Source: Opitutia bacterium UBA4506
Lineage (GTDB): Bacteria > Verrucomicrobiota > Verrucomicrobiia > Opitutales > Puniceicoccaceae
DNA length: 64,000 bases
Direction of reading: 5' to 3'
Assembly: GCA_002388665.1 (NCBI GenBank)
Contig: DGMY01000040.1
Location: 1-64,000 of the forward strand
Numbering within the stretch: position 1 is the first letter of the stretch; every line of letters begins with the position of its first letter. Below the pieces are notes generated by a model that was not told the origin of the DNA, did not search any database, and was given only the letters and a program-made list of their open reading frames with translations. The translations under genes and the position numbers were made by a program. Shown here one piece after another: positions 9,004-18,152 of the stretch.

Positions 9004-10674
9004 ATGAAACGACTTCTCAGAGCAATATTGTGGATCGCGCTACCTGGCTGTCTTTTGGCCGACACCTTGCCGGCTCCGACCGACACCTTTCCGGCCCCAG
9101 CGGACACAAGCACGCCCCGTGATACGATGGAATCCTTTCTGTCATCTACCGAGAGTATCAATGAGGCTTTTCAGCTAGACAGCTATCTGTCGGGAAATGA
9201 AGACATGGACTGGGAGATCCAGCGGACCCTCTCGACCTTAGATTTGAGTCAAGTGCCGGAATTCCTGAGGCGTCAGAAGAGTCGGGAAGCTGCCTTGAAA
9301 TTACGAGAAGTATTGGATCGGGTAGATTTGCCGCCACTGGAGGAAATTCCGGGCCCTGAGTATTCGCAGATACCGGCCATCTGGCAATTGCCGGGTACAG
9401 CGATCGAGATTGAGCGAGTGTCTGAGGGGCCGCGCGCGGGGGATTATTTGTTTTCTGCGCACACGATCGCTGAATTGGACGATTACTACGATCGCGTGAA
9501 AGGGTTCCCGTACCAGGAGGGTGCGCTGAAGAACTTTTACAACCGATTGCGACACATATCGGGAAGCCCGGTGATTCGAAAGTTTGTCGTACAGCTACCA
9601 CCGTGGGCTCATCGGGTGTGGATGGATTTGGCCGTTTGGCAGTGGATCGGTTACCTTGGGGGCTTGTTGCTGGGATTGGCCGCTTTGGGAATCATCCGGA
9701 GGCTCGGGAGGTTATCGCGAAACATTGACCCCAGTCGACATCGTGTAGGATTGCTGGTGTCTTCTGTCGTTCCACTGACCTCTCTCTTGGTGCCGATCGG
9801 CTTGAAGTGGTTTATGAACCAAGGGTTGTCCCTCTACGGGGGAATCTTAGAGGTAACCGATTTTGTATTGAATATCCTATTAATCATCACCGCTTTGTTT
9901 GCGGTGTGGGGGGTCGGGTATCGGATTGTGGAAGTGCTTGCCGACGCTACCTCCCGATCAATGGACCGGTTGCTCGTCCGATTGTTTGGGAGATTGGCGA
10001 CAATCTTTGTCGCTGTAGCGGTGCTCATTGAAGGATGTAATAATCTAGGAATTCCCATGACGACGCTTCTTGCGGGTGCTGGGGTGGGCGGGCTTGCTCT
10101 GGCGCTCGGTGCACAAGCGGCAGTGAAGAACATCGTTGGGAGTATGATGATCTTGCTCGACAAACCCTATCGAGTGGGGGAGCGGATCGTTGCAGGGAAG
10201 TTTGACGGTGTTGTGGAGGATGTTGGAATCCGCTCGACCCGGATCCGACTGTTGACGGGGCACGAAGTTACAGTTCCGAACGAGGAAATGGCCCGGTCGG
10301 AGATTGAGAACATCTCACGGCGTCCCTACATTCGAAAATTGTTCCAGTTCTATCTCCCGTTGAACACCACCGAGGCCAGGCTCGCAGGAGCATTAAGAGT
10401 GATCCGGGAATGTTTGGAGGGCCATGATGGCATGGTGCCAGAGTTTCCACCCCGAGCGTTTGTGGGCGATTTTGAGCGAGACGGAATTAAGATCGTCGCC
10501 TTAATTTGGTACCATCCACCGGACTATTGGGGCTTTCAGAAATGGATGGAAGCCACCTCTCTGAAAATCCTTAGACGCCTGGAGGAGGAAGGCATCCGTC
10601 TGGTGCCTCCGGCGCAGAAGATTGAATTGGAAGGGGGCTCGAATTCTGGAGAAGGAGAGGCGGATCGCGATTGA
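9004..10674 (+). CDS. MscS-family mechanosensitive ion channel
   Basis: Osmotic-release channel. A signal-like N-terminus (CLLADTLPAPTDTFPAPADT) contains imperfect 'PAPxDT' repeats. A ~200-residue soluble region follows, then four hydrophobic segments and the MscS pore helix AGAGVGGLALALGAQAAVKN, followed by IVGSMMILLDKPYRVGERI and the beta domain (VEDVGIRSTRIRLL, VPNEEMARSEIENISR). ATG at 9004 is chosen. A GTG at 8998 two codons earlier is also in frame, and no strong ribosome site separates them. 'LPGC' in the signal could be a lipobox, but a charged mature start is lacking. Confidence 0.88.
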   Translation: MKRLLRAILWIALPGCLLADTLPAPTDTFPAPADTSTPRDTMESFLSSTESINEAFQLDSYLSGNEDMDWEIQRTLSTLDLSQVPEFLRRQKSREAALKLREVLDRVDLPPLEEIPGPEYSQIPAIWQLPGTAIEIERVSEGPRAGDYLFSAHTIAELDDYYDRVKGFPYQEGALKNFYNRLRHISGSPVIRKFVVQLPPWAHRVWMDLAVWQWIGYLGGLLLGLAALGIIRRLGRLSRNIDPSRHRVGLLVSSVVPLTSLLVPIGLKWFMNQGLSLYGGILEVTDFVLNILLIITALFAVWGVGYRIVEVLADATSRSMDRLLVRLFGRLATIFVAVAVLIEGCNNLGIPMTTLLAGAGVGGLALALGAQAAVKNIVGSMMILLDKPYRVGERIVAGKFDGVVEDVGIRSTRIRLLTGHEVTVPNEEMARSEIENISRRPYIRKLFQFYLPLNTTEARLAGALRVIRECLEGHDGMVPEFPPRAFVGDFERDGIKIVALIWYHPPDYWGFQKWMEATSLKILRRLEEEGIRLVPPAQKIELEGGSNSGEGEADRD

Positions 10675-10722
10675 GTGGTTTTCGGACTGGCCAAATTGGG
10701 AGCGTTTCCGTAATTCCCTGCT

Positions 10723-11265
10723 ATGAAAGCACGACTACTCCTCCCGCTTGTATTAATCGCCCTCGTTGGATGCTCCAGCGTTCCTTTGCCGAAAAAAGAG
10801 GCGAAAGGGAATGAGACATTTGCGTTCTATAACCCTGACGTAGCGAAGTTGCCTGAGTTTGCGGGTAAGTCGGTAGAAGCCATGAAGACGATTCAGGATG
10901 AGTTGAGGGCGCAATTGACTGCCGCAGGTCTGACTGAAGTTAAAGACATCACCGAAAAGCCCGATCTGATCGTGGCCTATCTGTTGGTCTTGCAGAACAA
11001 CACCGTAACAACCGCAGTCCGCGATTACTACGTGAGCTCTGGGGTTGAGATCATCGAAGCAGCCCACGAGTATTCGCAGGATCACAAGCCACATCGTAAG
11101 TTTCAGTCGGGTACTGTAGTGGTCGATGTGATTGACGTGAAAACCGAGAAGCTCATCTACCGCGATTACGCTACTAGAGAAGTGAAGAAGGGATTGACCT
11201 CCGAGCAGCGTCAGAAGCTTGTGCGTAAGGCCACCGATGAGGCTATTCAGCAATTTTTGGATTAG
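10723..11265 (+). CDS. DUF4136-like lipoprotein
   Basis: Small exported lipoprotein with signal MKARLLLPLVLIALVGC (lipobox LVGC, Cys17). The mature part shows the DUF4136 pattern: an early FAFYNPD strand, a central KPDLIVAYLLV segment and a C-terminal VVDVIDVKTEKLIYRDYATREV followed by a helical tail that ends QFLD. Members of this family are of unknown function and lie on the periplasmic face of a membrane. A strong intrinsic terminator follows 18 bases after the stop, closing this transcription unit. Confidence 0.8.
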   Translation: MKARLLLPLVLIALVGCSSVPLPKKEAKGNETFAFYNPDVAKLPEFAGKSVEAMKTIQDELRAQLTAAGLTEVKDITEKPDLIVAYLLVLQNNTVTTAVRDYYVSSGVEIIEAAHEYSQDHKPHRKFQSGTVVVDVIDVKTEKLIYRDYATREVKKGLTSEQRQKLVRKATDEAIQQFLD

Positions 11266-11282
11266 GACTTTTGAATTTTAGC

Positions 11283-11318
11283 AAAAAGCCGGACTCCCGT
11301 GGGAGTTCGGCTTTTTTT
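11283..11318 (+). terminator. Rho-independent terminator after the DUF4136-like gene
   Basis: AAAAAGCCGGACTCCC / GGGAGTTCGGCTTTTTTT forms a long GC-rich stem with one G-T pair and a two-base loop, followed by seven T residues. Confidence 0.93.
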
Positions 11319-11546
11319 ATCTACCTGCCTGGCTATTCAGTAGATGGAGAAAGGAAAGCTTCTGTCTCTGTTAGCCTAGCTGGAAGGCCTAGGAAGGGCT
11401 AGCGCCACTTGGGAGGGAGTGTTGTTACTGCACCTGTCTAGCGGAGAACCGGGTTCCAGCGGCGCTCGAGCCTTCATCGTCGTCATGCGCGATGGGGGAG
11501 GTATAGATCTCTCGGTAGGGGCCTGTGAGCGATATCCTCTGGGCAC
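11319..11546. other. Gene-free interval, nothing recognised
   Basis: Together with the flanking terminators this makes a 315-base stretch without a protein gene. The open frames that cross it are shadows of the antisense tRNA region. No repeat, palindrome or promoter stood out by eye. Confidence 0.6.
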
Positions 11547-11577
11547 AAAAAAACGCCTCGGTAAAAACGAAGCGTTT
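11547..11577 (-). terminator. Terminator of the tRNA-Val gene
   Basis: Read on the minus strand, AAACGCTTCG and CGAGGCGTTT pair over 10 bp (one T-G) around a 7-base A/T-rich loop, followed by a T-run. It sits 3-4 bases beyond the tRNA 3' end, so the tRNA is a single-gene unit. Confidence 0.85.
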
Positions 11578-11580
11578 AAA

Positions 11581-11657
<77 letters not shown>

Positions 11658-11804
11658 AATGAAGAAAACGAGATTGGGGATCGGAGAACTCAAAGCAACT
11701 CCTTTTTTGAAAAAATGTTAAGAAATTTTATTTTTCTTTCTCTTGACGAGCGAGCTGCGAACTTGTTTTCTCCTTCGTTTACTTTCCATTCAAAGATCAG
11801 AGAT

Positions 11805-12173
11805 ATGAACGCGTTGATTTCCGAAATTACCAATGAGCAGCTACAGGACGACCGCTCCAACTTTAAAGTTGGGGACGGTGTTAAAGTCCACACTCGTGTG
11901 CGTGAAGGGGAAAAGACCCGTATTCAGATATTTGCGGGGATTGTGATCGCTCGTAAAGGAGCGGGTATCCACGAAACATTTACCGTACGTCGTATTGCTT
12001 CGGGTGTAGGAGTTGAGCGTGTTTTTCCCGTTCACTCCCCAAACATCGAGAAGATCGAAGTTGATCGTGAGAGTGTGACCATGCGTGCTCGTATGTACTA
12101 CATGCGTGAGCGTATCGGCAAGCGCGCGAGCCTCGTGAAGGAAAAGCGCCTCGTCGAACAAGGCCGGAAATAA
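11805..12173 (+). CDS. rplS: 50S ribosomal protein L19
   Basis: 122-residue L19, located at the 30S-50S interface. Recognised by FKVGDGVKVHTRVREGEKTR, IQIFAGIVIARKGAGI, ETFTVRRIASGVGVER and VFPVHSPNIEKIEV. The frame extends upstream to 11715, but L19 homology starts at MNALISEI, so ATG at 11805 is chosen. A long 5' leader (from about 11660) is AT-rich and contains TTGACG at 11743-11748 as a possible -35 element. In many bacteria rplS follows rpsP-rimM-trmD. Here those genes are absent, and the next genes are a small membrane protein and trpA. Confidence 0.96.
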   Translation: MNALISEITNEQLQDDRSNFKVGDGVKVHTRVREGEKTRIQIFAGIVIARKGAGIHETFTVRRIASGVGVERVFPVHSPNIEKIEVDRESVTMRARMYYMRERIGKRASLVKEKRLVEQGRK

Positions 12174-12194
12174 CCGGCGGCTCGGGGGGCGGGC

Positions 12195-12374
12195 ATGGAT
12201 CCGGCGAAGCGGAACCGCAACCTGTTTATCCTCGCGCTGATCGTGGCGGCAGTCGCCGTAGGTTTTCTGAAATTGCATTTGTACCGATCTCTGCTGAAAG
12301 AAGGCTTTCAGGAAGAGAAGGTAGTTGAGTCGGTTTCTACACCGAGCGAAAACGAACCGAGTTCCCAACCATGA
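12195..12374 (+). CDS. Small single-span membrane protein between rplS and trpA
   Basis: A 59-codon frame starts with ATG 21 bases after rplS and stops at TGA 12372-12374, overlapping the trpA start codon as ATGA. The G-rich run GGGGGGCGGG just upstream can act as ribosome site. The protein has a basic N-terminus (KRNRN), one membrane segment at about residues 10-27 (LFILALIVAAVAVGFLKL) and an acidic, proline/serine-rich tail. It would be oriented N-in. No family is recognised. The tight fit between two genes and the ATGA coupling make it likely real. Function is unknown. Confidence 0.72.
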   Translation: MDPAKRNRNLFILALIVAAVAVGFLKLHLYRSLLKEGFQEEKVVESVSTPSENEPSSQP

Positions 12375-13192
12375 GTCGAGCAGACCGTATCGCCCACGCC
12401 TTCGATCCAGAACGTCTCAAGGCGGTTGGAAAATCGTCCGCATTCGTTTCATACACATGTGCCGGAGATCCGGACCTTGATACCTCGGTAAAGATTTACC
12501 GCAGTCTAATCGAGGCGGGCGTGGATGTGCTGGAGATCGGTGTTCCTTTCAGTGACCCGCTTGCAGACGGGCCCACGAATCAGCGGGCATCGGAGAGGGC
12601 ATTGGCAAATGGGATGACCTCGGATCGAGTCTTTGAGCTCGTACGGCGTGTTCGCGAGATCTCGGACGAAGTGCCGATTGTTTTCTATACCTATTACAAT
12701 CTGGTATTTTCCCGCGGGCATGAAGAATACATTCAACGTGCGAAGGCCGCAGGGGTTGATGGGATTCTCGTCTTGGATCTACCTCCCGAAGAGGGGGAAG
12801 ACCACCTCGCCCTCTGTAAGAAGCACGATTTGAAGACGGTTCTCATCGTGGCGCCGACGACCCCGGAGTCGCGTCTTCCCTTGATCAGTGCGGCTGCTAC
12901 AGGATTCATCTACTATGTATCGCGGGAAGGGGTTACCGGCGAGCGGACTGATCTTGCACAGGGCGTTGAAGAGTCTCTGCAAAAAATCCGTGGAACTACG
13001 ACATTGCCGGTAGTCGTTGGATTTGGGATTTCCAACCAAGAACAAGTTCGCGCTACGGCCAAGTCTGCATCTGGGGTAGTTGTAGGGAGTGCGATTGTCA
13101 AAAAGTGCGAGAATCTTTCGACAGATTCGGAAGATGGCTGGGCGGAGTTTGATGAGTTTTTGCGTGACCTGGTTGCGGGTTGCACAGTTTGA
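12371..13192 (+). CDS. trpA: Tryptophan synthase alpha subunit
   Basis: Cytoplasmic TIM-barrel enzyme that cleaves indole-3-glycerol phosphate to indole for the beta subunit. Catalytic Glu55 and Asp66 lie in EIGVPFSDPLADGP. The phosphate-binding segments YYVSREGVTG and VGFGISNQEQV are present. Length 273 is normal. trpB is not in the window, so the alpha subunit is separated from its partner gene here. Its start overlaps the stop of the 59-residue membrane protein, so its translation is probably coupled to the rplS unit. Confidence 0.96.
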   Translation: MSRADRIAHAFDPERLKAVGKSSAFVSYTCAGDPDLDTSVKIYRSLIEAGVDVLEIGVPFSDPLADGPTNQRASERALANGMTSDRVFELVRRVREISDEVPIVFYTYYNLVFSRGHEEYIQRAKAAGVDGILVLDLPPEEGEDHLALCKKHDLKTVLIVAPTTPESRLPLISAAATGFIYYVSREGVTGERTDLAQGVEESLQKIRGTTTLPVVVGFGISNQEQVRATAKSASGVVVGSAIVKKCENLSTDSEDGWAEFDEFLRDLVAGCTV

Positions 13193-13254
13193 TTCTTCGA
13201 GCGCGCAGGAATGGATCTTGCGCCGAAGGACAGGACGTTTTTTTCTCCCCATTC

Positions 13255-14085
13255 ATGCTTTCTTTCTTTGCTAGAAATCCTGTCCCGGTGATTCGCACCA
13301 TCTTCTCCGGAACGTTGCTTCTTCTGCTGGCCTCTGGCTGTGCTACGATGGATAGTCGCAGTGCGGACGAAGTTGCGGAGCACCGGAAGCGATATGAAAG
13401 TGCCATGGCGGAGTTGGAAAAGGTGTCGTTTGGCTCGGAGAAAGTGGTATCTTTGCATCCGAGAATGATTGCGCGGTCGAAAATGTCAGCGCAGCGGGTT
13501 GAGATTCGGGCGGAAGCTCAGGATGACGGCCTGCAGTTTGCGAATCGCTCCGCGACGGTTGTGGGATATCCGGTGATGCTGGAACTTACGAACGAGGACA
13601 GTGTTGTGGTGAAAATCACTGATTTGGAAATTCGTCGGCGACCTCCTCATTTGGTTGGCCGGTATGAAGACCTGATTGGAACAGATCCGATTGTGCTGCA
13701 ACCGCAGGAGTCGTGGGTAGGCAAATTTATTGTGTCACGAAAGAGCGGTTGGTATCGCGTAACGGTACAAGCAGCGGCTCCTGAAGGTTGGCTTGCGATT
13801 CCCGGACCAAATACTCGCAGTGTATACTTTAGGGAAGAGACCAACGCGAATCTAGGTTCTGCTGGATACAGTGCAGTTGTGACCTTCTGGAATCTGAGCG
13901 AGGAGGCGGCGACCTTCCGTTATTGGCTAACCGCAGACGACGGGCACGGGGTACCCAAGTCATCCTTTTCTCAAGGGCTGATGGAGCTGGAGGCTGGTGA
14001 AGCGATCCAGATCGAAGTGATTACAGATACCCGAAACTGGTCACTGGTCACGGCACCGCCTGTCGAGGAAGAAGGAGGAGAGTAA
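13255..14085 (+). CDS. Uncharacterised lipoprotein
   Basis: Predicted lipoprotein of 276 residues. The frame extends upstream to 13180, but the signal sequence starts at ATG 13255 and runs through TIFSGTLLLLLASGCATMDS (lipobox ASGC). The mature part is rich in beta strands with no family recognised. Short motifs such as VMLELTNEDSVVVKITDLEI resemble an immunoglobulin-like or DUF-type periplasmic fold, without certainty. It stops 5 bases before thyA, so the lipoprotein, thyA and folA may be co-transcribed, although no functional link to folate is evident. Confidence 0.72.
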   Translation: MLSFFARNPVPVIRTIFSGTLLLLLASGCATMDSRSADEVAEHRKRYESAMAELEKVSFGSEKVVSLHPRMIARSKMSAQRVEIRAEAQDDGLQFANRSATVVGYPVMLELTNEDSVVVKITDLEIRRRPPHLVGRYEDLIGTDPIVLQPQESWVGKFIVSRKSGWYRVTVQAAAPEGWLAIPGPNTRSVYFREETNANLGSAGYSAVVTFWNLSEEAATFRYWLTADDGHGVPKSSFSQGLMELEAGEAIQIEVITDTRNWSLVTAPPVEEEGGE

Positions 14086-14090
14086 GTCGT

Positions 14091-14885
14091 ATGAAAGTGT
14101 ACCTCGATTTAATGCGTAGAATTCTTGAGGAAGGATCCTACCGTGACGACCGCACCGGAACGGGAACTTGGTCGCTCTTTGGCGCACAGCTTCGTTTTCG
14201 GATGGAGGATGGCTTTCCACTGGTGACAACCAAGAAAGTTCACCTGAAGTCCATCATCCACGAATTACTGTGGTTCTTGCGTGGGGAGACCAACGCCAAG
14301 TCTCTTCAGGAGAACGGGGTAAAAATCTGGAACGAGTGGGCTGATCCTGACGGGGAACTGGGACGAGTGTACGGCGCACAATGGCGTTCCTGGCAGCGAC
14401 CTGACGGAACCCATATCGATCAGATTGCGGAAGTAGTTCGGTCGATTCGGGAGAATCCCGACAGCCGTCGGCACATGGTATTGGCCTGGAATCCGGGGGA
14501 AATTGAGCAGATGGCTTTGCCACCGTGTCACGCGCTCTTCCAATTCTACGTAGCAGACGGCCGCCTGAGCTGCCAATTGTATCAGCGTAGCGCTGACATT
14601 TTCCTGGGTGTTCCCTTTAATATCGCTTCCTATGCACTGTTGCTGCAGATGATGGCGCAAGTATGCGGATTGCAGGCGGGCGACTTTGTGCACACCTTTG
14701 GGGATGTTCATTTGTACTCCAACCACAAGGAGCAAGCGAAAACGCAATTGTCTCGAGAACCGCGGCCATTGCCACGAATGATCATCAATCCAGCACGCCT
14801 GGAGATCGACGATTTTTGCTATGAAGACTTTGAGTTGGAGGGCTATGATCCCTGGCCCGCGATTCGGGCCCCAGTTGCCGTCTAG
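14091..14885 (+). CDS. thyA: Thymidylate synthase
   Basis: Folate-dependent methylation of dUMP to dTMP. The nucleophile is Cys146 in MALPPCHALFQFYV, the same number as in E. coli ThyA. The arginine loop DRTGTGTWS, IIHELLWFLRG, the dUMP-binding QRSADIFLGVPFNIASYA and HTFGDVHLYSNH are all present. Length 264 equals the E. coli enzyme. It stops 3 bases before folA; the two form the classical dTMP cycle pair, in which ThyA produces the dihydrofolate that FolA reduces. Confidence 0.98.
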   Translation: MKVYLDLMRRILEEGSYRDDRTGTGTWSLFGAQLRFRMEDGFPLVTTKKVHLKSIIHELLWFLRGETNAKSLQENGVKIWNEWADPDGELGRVYGAQWRSWQRPDGTHIDQIAEVVRSIRENPDSRRHMVLAWNPGEIEQMALPPCHALFQFYVADGRLSCQLYQRSADIFLGVPFNIASYALLLQMMAQVCGLQAGDFVHTFGDVHLYSNHKEQAKTQLSREPRPLPRMIINPARLEIDDFCYEDFELEGYDPWPAIRAPVAV

Positions 14886-14888
14886 AGA

Positions 14889-15380
14889 ATGAAGGACCTT
14901 ACCCAAGTCAGCAGCGTATCCTGGATAGCGGTTGCCGCGATGGCGGAGAATCGCGTGATCGGCAAGGACGGCGCACTCCCCTGGCATCTGCCCGGAGATC
15001 TAAAATTCTTCAAGCAGCTAACGACTGGAGGAACGATACTCATGGGAAGGAAAACCTTTGAGTCGATCGGTCGACCTCTGCCCAGGAGACGGAATCTGGT
15101 ATTGAGCCGGTCCGGAGTCAACGCTCCTGGGATCGAAGTCTTCTCCTCCGTAGATGATCTCTTGGGCGTTCTGGAGCGGGATGAACGCATCTTTGTTATC
15201 GGAGGTGAGGAGATTTACCGGCTGACCATGGACCTTTGGACTGAAGTGTATTTAACGCGGGTCTCGGGTAATCCTGATGGAGATGCCTTTTTTCCTGAGT
15301 TTGAGGAGCAATTCCCCGAAGTGCGCACTGTGCACGAGGAAGAAGACTTCACCGTAGAGCACTTCCGCCGGAAATTGTAG
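14889..15380 (+). CDS. folA: Dihydrofolate reductase
   Basis: NADPH-dependent reduction of dihydrofolate. Motifs: AAMAENRVIGKDGALPWHLPGDLKFFKQLT (substrate site, Trp and Asp conserved), ILMGRKTFESIGRPLP (cofactor site) and IFVIGGEEIYRLTM (the GGxxIY motif). Length 163 is typical of chromosomal FolA. It directly follows thyA with a 3-base gap. Confidence 0.97.
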   Translation: MKDLTQVSSVSWIAVAAMAENRVIGKDGALPWHLPGDLKFFKQLTTGGTILMGRKTFESIGRPLPRRRNLVLSRSGVNAPGIEVFSSVDDLLGVLERDERIFVIGGEEIYRLTMDLWTEVYLTRVSGNPDGDAFFPEFEEQFPEVRTVHEEEDFTVEHFRRKL

Positions 15381-15473
15381 GAGTCGACTGGGGATTCATT
15401 TGCGGGGCTATTTGCCCTGATGACGGGCTCAACATTTTCCGCACACTTGATTGCAGGAAGCGGAAAACGTGGC

Positions 15474-16073
15474 ATGCTGGCAGCCATGGTTGAAGATACT
15501 CGAAAGACCGTCACTCTCTTTCGCCATGGCGAAACGGAGTGGAGCCGCAGCGGACAGCACACATCGATCACCGATTTACCTTTAACTGAGAAAGGGCGGG
15601 CCGAGGCGCAACAGTTGCAACCCCTCTACAGCGGAGGCAATTTTTCTTTGATTTTATCGAGCCCGCGGAGAAGAGCCTTGGAAACAGCCGAACTTGCGGG
15701 TGCGGGGAAGGACGTGGAAGAGGACGCTGACCTCGCGGAATGGTACTACGGGGATTATGAAGGTCTGACGACAGCTCAGATACGATCGAACGTTCCCGAC
15801 TGGACCATCTTTACCCATCCGGTGCCGGGTGGGGAGACTGGAGCTGAAGTGGCCGCTCGGTGTGACCGGGTAATAGACCGGGCGATTCGGGCGGATGGGG
15901 ACGTCGCGCTTTTCGCGCACGGTCATCTATTTCGTGTATTCGTCGCGCGATGGCTGCGATTGGGTCCAGAAGAGGGCAGGCATTTTGCCATAGGCACGGC
16001 CACTAGGAACCTACTTGGATACGAGCACGAGAACCGAGCCGTATTGATCTGGAACGCACCGACTAGCGCTTGA
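15474..16073 (+). CDS. Histidine phosphatase family protein (phosphoglycerate-mutase-like)
   Basis: Small branch-1 histidine phosphatase. The phospho-histidine is in LFRHGETEWS, with downstream PLTEKGRAEAQQL, SSPRRRALETAEL, acid/base region EWYYGDYEG and second catalytic His in FAHGHLFRVFVARWL. Substrate is not predictable; relatives act on sugar phosphates, nucleotides or alpha-ribazole phosphate. Start choice is uncertain: ATG 15474 and ATG 15486 both lie before the homology, and the frame runs open to 15420. It is convergent with hemE. Confidence 0.86.
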   Translation: MLAAMVEDTRKTVTLFRHGETEWSRSGQHTSITDLPLTEKGRAEAQQLQPLYSGGNFSLILSSPRRRALETAELAGAGKDVEEDADLAEWYYGDYEGLTTAQIRSNVPDWTIFTHPVPGGETGAEVAARCDRVIDRAIRADGDVALFAHGHLFRVFVARWLRLGPEEGRHFAIGTATRNLLGYEHENRAVLIWNAPTSA

Positions 16074-16170
16074 GGCGGAGGCCGGTCAATTCGGTGGGAG
16101 CCAGGGCTTTGTCGGAACTTCCTCGATGACGGAAGAAGCTGACGGAGATTGAAGAAGAGATCCTGGCGGC

Positions 16171-17190
16171 TCAACCTTGGATTGTGTCGAGCAGGGCCTC
16201 GACGCAGTCGATCCGTGTCTTGGGGCTAAGCCCGTGGCCGCCGTTAAAAATAAATCCTGGATCGCCCTTGCGGTCGTCGAGGATTCTCCTGGCTGCCGCT
16301 CGCACGGATGCGGGGTCGGTCTCGAGGATCAGGGGATCAAGATTGCCTTGAATCGCAATGGAGGGCCCGACGGTATCGCGGGCAAGGGCGAGTGGAGTAG
16401 ACCAATCAATCGCGATAGCCTCACTCTTCACCGATCGCTGCTCGTTGAGACGGCTGGCGGCGCCGCGGGAGAAGAAAATCGACGGTTTATCGCAGGAGCG
16501 GATGATTTGGCGGATGGGTTCCAGGCACCATTCCTCGTAGAAATCGGCGGGACAAAGAGAGGCCCATGAGTCGAAGAGTTGGATCGCGTCAGCCCCTGAT
16601 TGGCATTGGAGTTTCACGTACTCGGAGCAGGCCGCAGTGATCTTCTCGCGCAGAATGCGGGCGGCATCGGGAGCCCGATAAAGCAGCTCACGGAGATTTC
16701 GTCCCTCGCCGGGGGAGCCTCCCTCAACCAAGTAGAGTGCCAGAGTCCAGGGTGCTCCGCAGAATCCCAGTAGAGTGGTTTCCTCCCTGAGTTCAGACCG
16801 CAATTGCTGGAGAGCTTTACCTACGTAGCTCAAGCGCTCGGCAGTACCCTCAGCCTGAAGCGCATTGACCTCCTCCTCCGATCGCACTGTGCGTTCCAGC
16901 TCAATTCCACCCTGATCACGGAATCGATAATCGACCCCGAGAGCTTCGGGAATGACCAGAATATCGCTGAAGAGGATAGCGGCGTCTAGGGTGGGGAACC
17001 GCTGGAGCGGTTGAAGCGTGACCTCGGTTGCCAAATCAGGCGTTTTGACCATTGTCCGAAAATCATGCTTCTGTTTGAGGGCTCGGTACTCGGGCAGGTA
17101 GCGACCTGCTTGACGCATCAGCCAGACCGGAGGCCGGTCGGAATTTTGGCAGGCGAGGGCATCGAGAAAACGTTTCCGAGAAGTGATCAT
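16171..17190 (-). CDS. hemE: Uroporphyrinogen decarboxylase
   Basis: Decarboxylates uroporphyrinogen III to coproporphyrinogen III. The N-terminal signature RPPVWLMRQAGRYLPEYR is intact, ILFSDILVIPEALG carries the conserved Asp, and the C-terminal FIFNGGHGLSP is present. Length 339 is typical. Its start overlaps the hemF stop by 4 bases (ATGA), so the two consecutive pathway enzymes are co-translated. Confidence 0.97.
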   Translation of the reverse strand: MITSRKRFLDALACQNSDRPPVWLMRQAGRYLPEYRALKQKHDFRTMVKTPDLATEVTLQPLQRFPTLDAAILFSDILVIPEALGVDYRFRDQGGIELERTVRSEEEVNALQAEGTAERLSYVGKALQQLRSELREETTLLGFCGAPWTLALYLVEGGSPGEGRNLRELLYRAPDAARILREKITAACSEYVKLQCQSGADAIQLFDSWASLCPADFYEEWCLEPIRQIIRSCDKPSIFFSRGAASRLNEQRSVKSEAIAIDWSTPLALARDTVGPSIAIQGNLDPLILETDPASVRAAARRILDDRKGDPGFIFNGGHGLSPKTRIDCVEALLDTIQG

Positions 17191-18152
17191 GGGCGGGATT
17201 CGGTCGATTCAAAAGGGGCTCCTGGAGAGAGCCAGTCGCGGGGGCGAAGAAATTCCTCTACCAGTAGGGCTTCGGGCGTGTCTGGGGTTGGTTCCCAGCC
17301 GTAAGACCAACAGGCCTCGGCAGGGAGAGACATCAGGATGGATTCGGTGCGGCCACCGGAGACCAAGCCGAAGCGAGTTCCCCTGTCGTGGAGAAGATTG
17401 AACTCGACGTAGCGGCCTCGTCGAAGGCGCTGAAACTGTTTTTGTTCCTCGTTAAAATCGGTGGCGGCGCGTTGGTCTAAGAGTGAAAAGAAGGCGTCGC
17501 GGAAGCCGTATCCAACTGATTTTGCGAACGCGAAAGTACGCTCGAACCCGAGTTCACAAAAGTCGTCGAAGAAGATGCCTCCGACCCCACGGCACTCATC
17601 GCGGTGGGGGAGATAGAAATAGCGATCGCATTCCTGTTTGAATCTGCGGTAGAGGCCCGGCTGAGACTGCTCGCAGATATCGTGAGCCGCCTGGTGCCAA
17701 CGGATCGCATCCTCTTTAAATCCGTAGCACGGAGTCAGATCAAACCCGCCGCCAAACCACCATTGTATTTCCTGATCCTCGTGTTCTGGAAGGATGAAAA
17801 ATGCGCGCACATTCATGTGGGCAGTCGGAGCAAATGGATTACACGGATGAAGCACGACGGAGACACCCATGGCTTCAAACGGACGACCGGCGAGCTCTGG
17901 CTTCCTGGCGGATGCAGGGGCTGGTAGGGCGTCGCCGCATACGCGGGAGAAATTGACACCACCCTTTTCGAGGATTCGACCACCTTGAACGGCGCGGGAA
18001 ATTCCGCCGCCACCGCCGGGTCGATTCCACTTGTCCTCAATGATCAATTCGGAGCCCTCGCGGGCCTCGATCTCCTTGCAGAGATCATCCTGAAGGCGGA
18101 GGAAAGCCTCTTGGACCCGATTTGGTTCTTCAGGCTGAATGGTCTGCCTCAC
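17187..18152 (-). CDS. hemF: Oxygen-dependent coproporphyrinogen III oxidase
   Basis: Converts coproporphyrinogen III to protoporphyrinogen IX using O2, which implies an aerobic or microaerobic lifestyle. Family motifs: KWNRPGGGGGISR, NFSRVCGD, PTAHMNVRAF, WWFGGGFDLTPCYG, FFDDFCE and EFNLLHDRGTRFGL. The 321-residue length is normal. Both ends overlap neighbours by 4 bases (PstS-like gene upstream, hemE downstream), an unusual coupling of a heme enzyme to a periplasmic binding protein. Confidence 0.97.
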   Translation of the reverse strand: MRQTIQPEEPNRVQEAFLRLQDDLCKEIEAREGSELIIEDKWNRPGGGGGISRAVQGGRILEKGGVNFSRVCGDALPAPASARKPELAGRPFEAMGVSVVLHPCNPFAPTAHMNVRAFFILPEHEDQEIQWWFGGGFDLTPCYGFKEDAIRWHQAAHDICEQSQPGLYRRFKQECDRYFYLPHRDECRGVGGIFFDDFCELGFERTFAFAKSVGYGFRDAFFSLLDQRAATDFNEEQKQFQRLRRGRYVEFNLLHDRGTRFGLVSGGRTESILMSLPAEACWSYGWEPTPDTPEALLVEEFLRPRDWLSPGAPFESTESRP

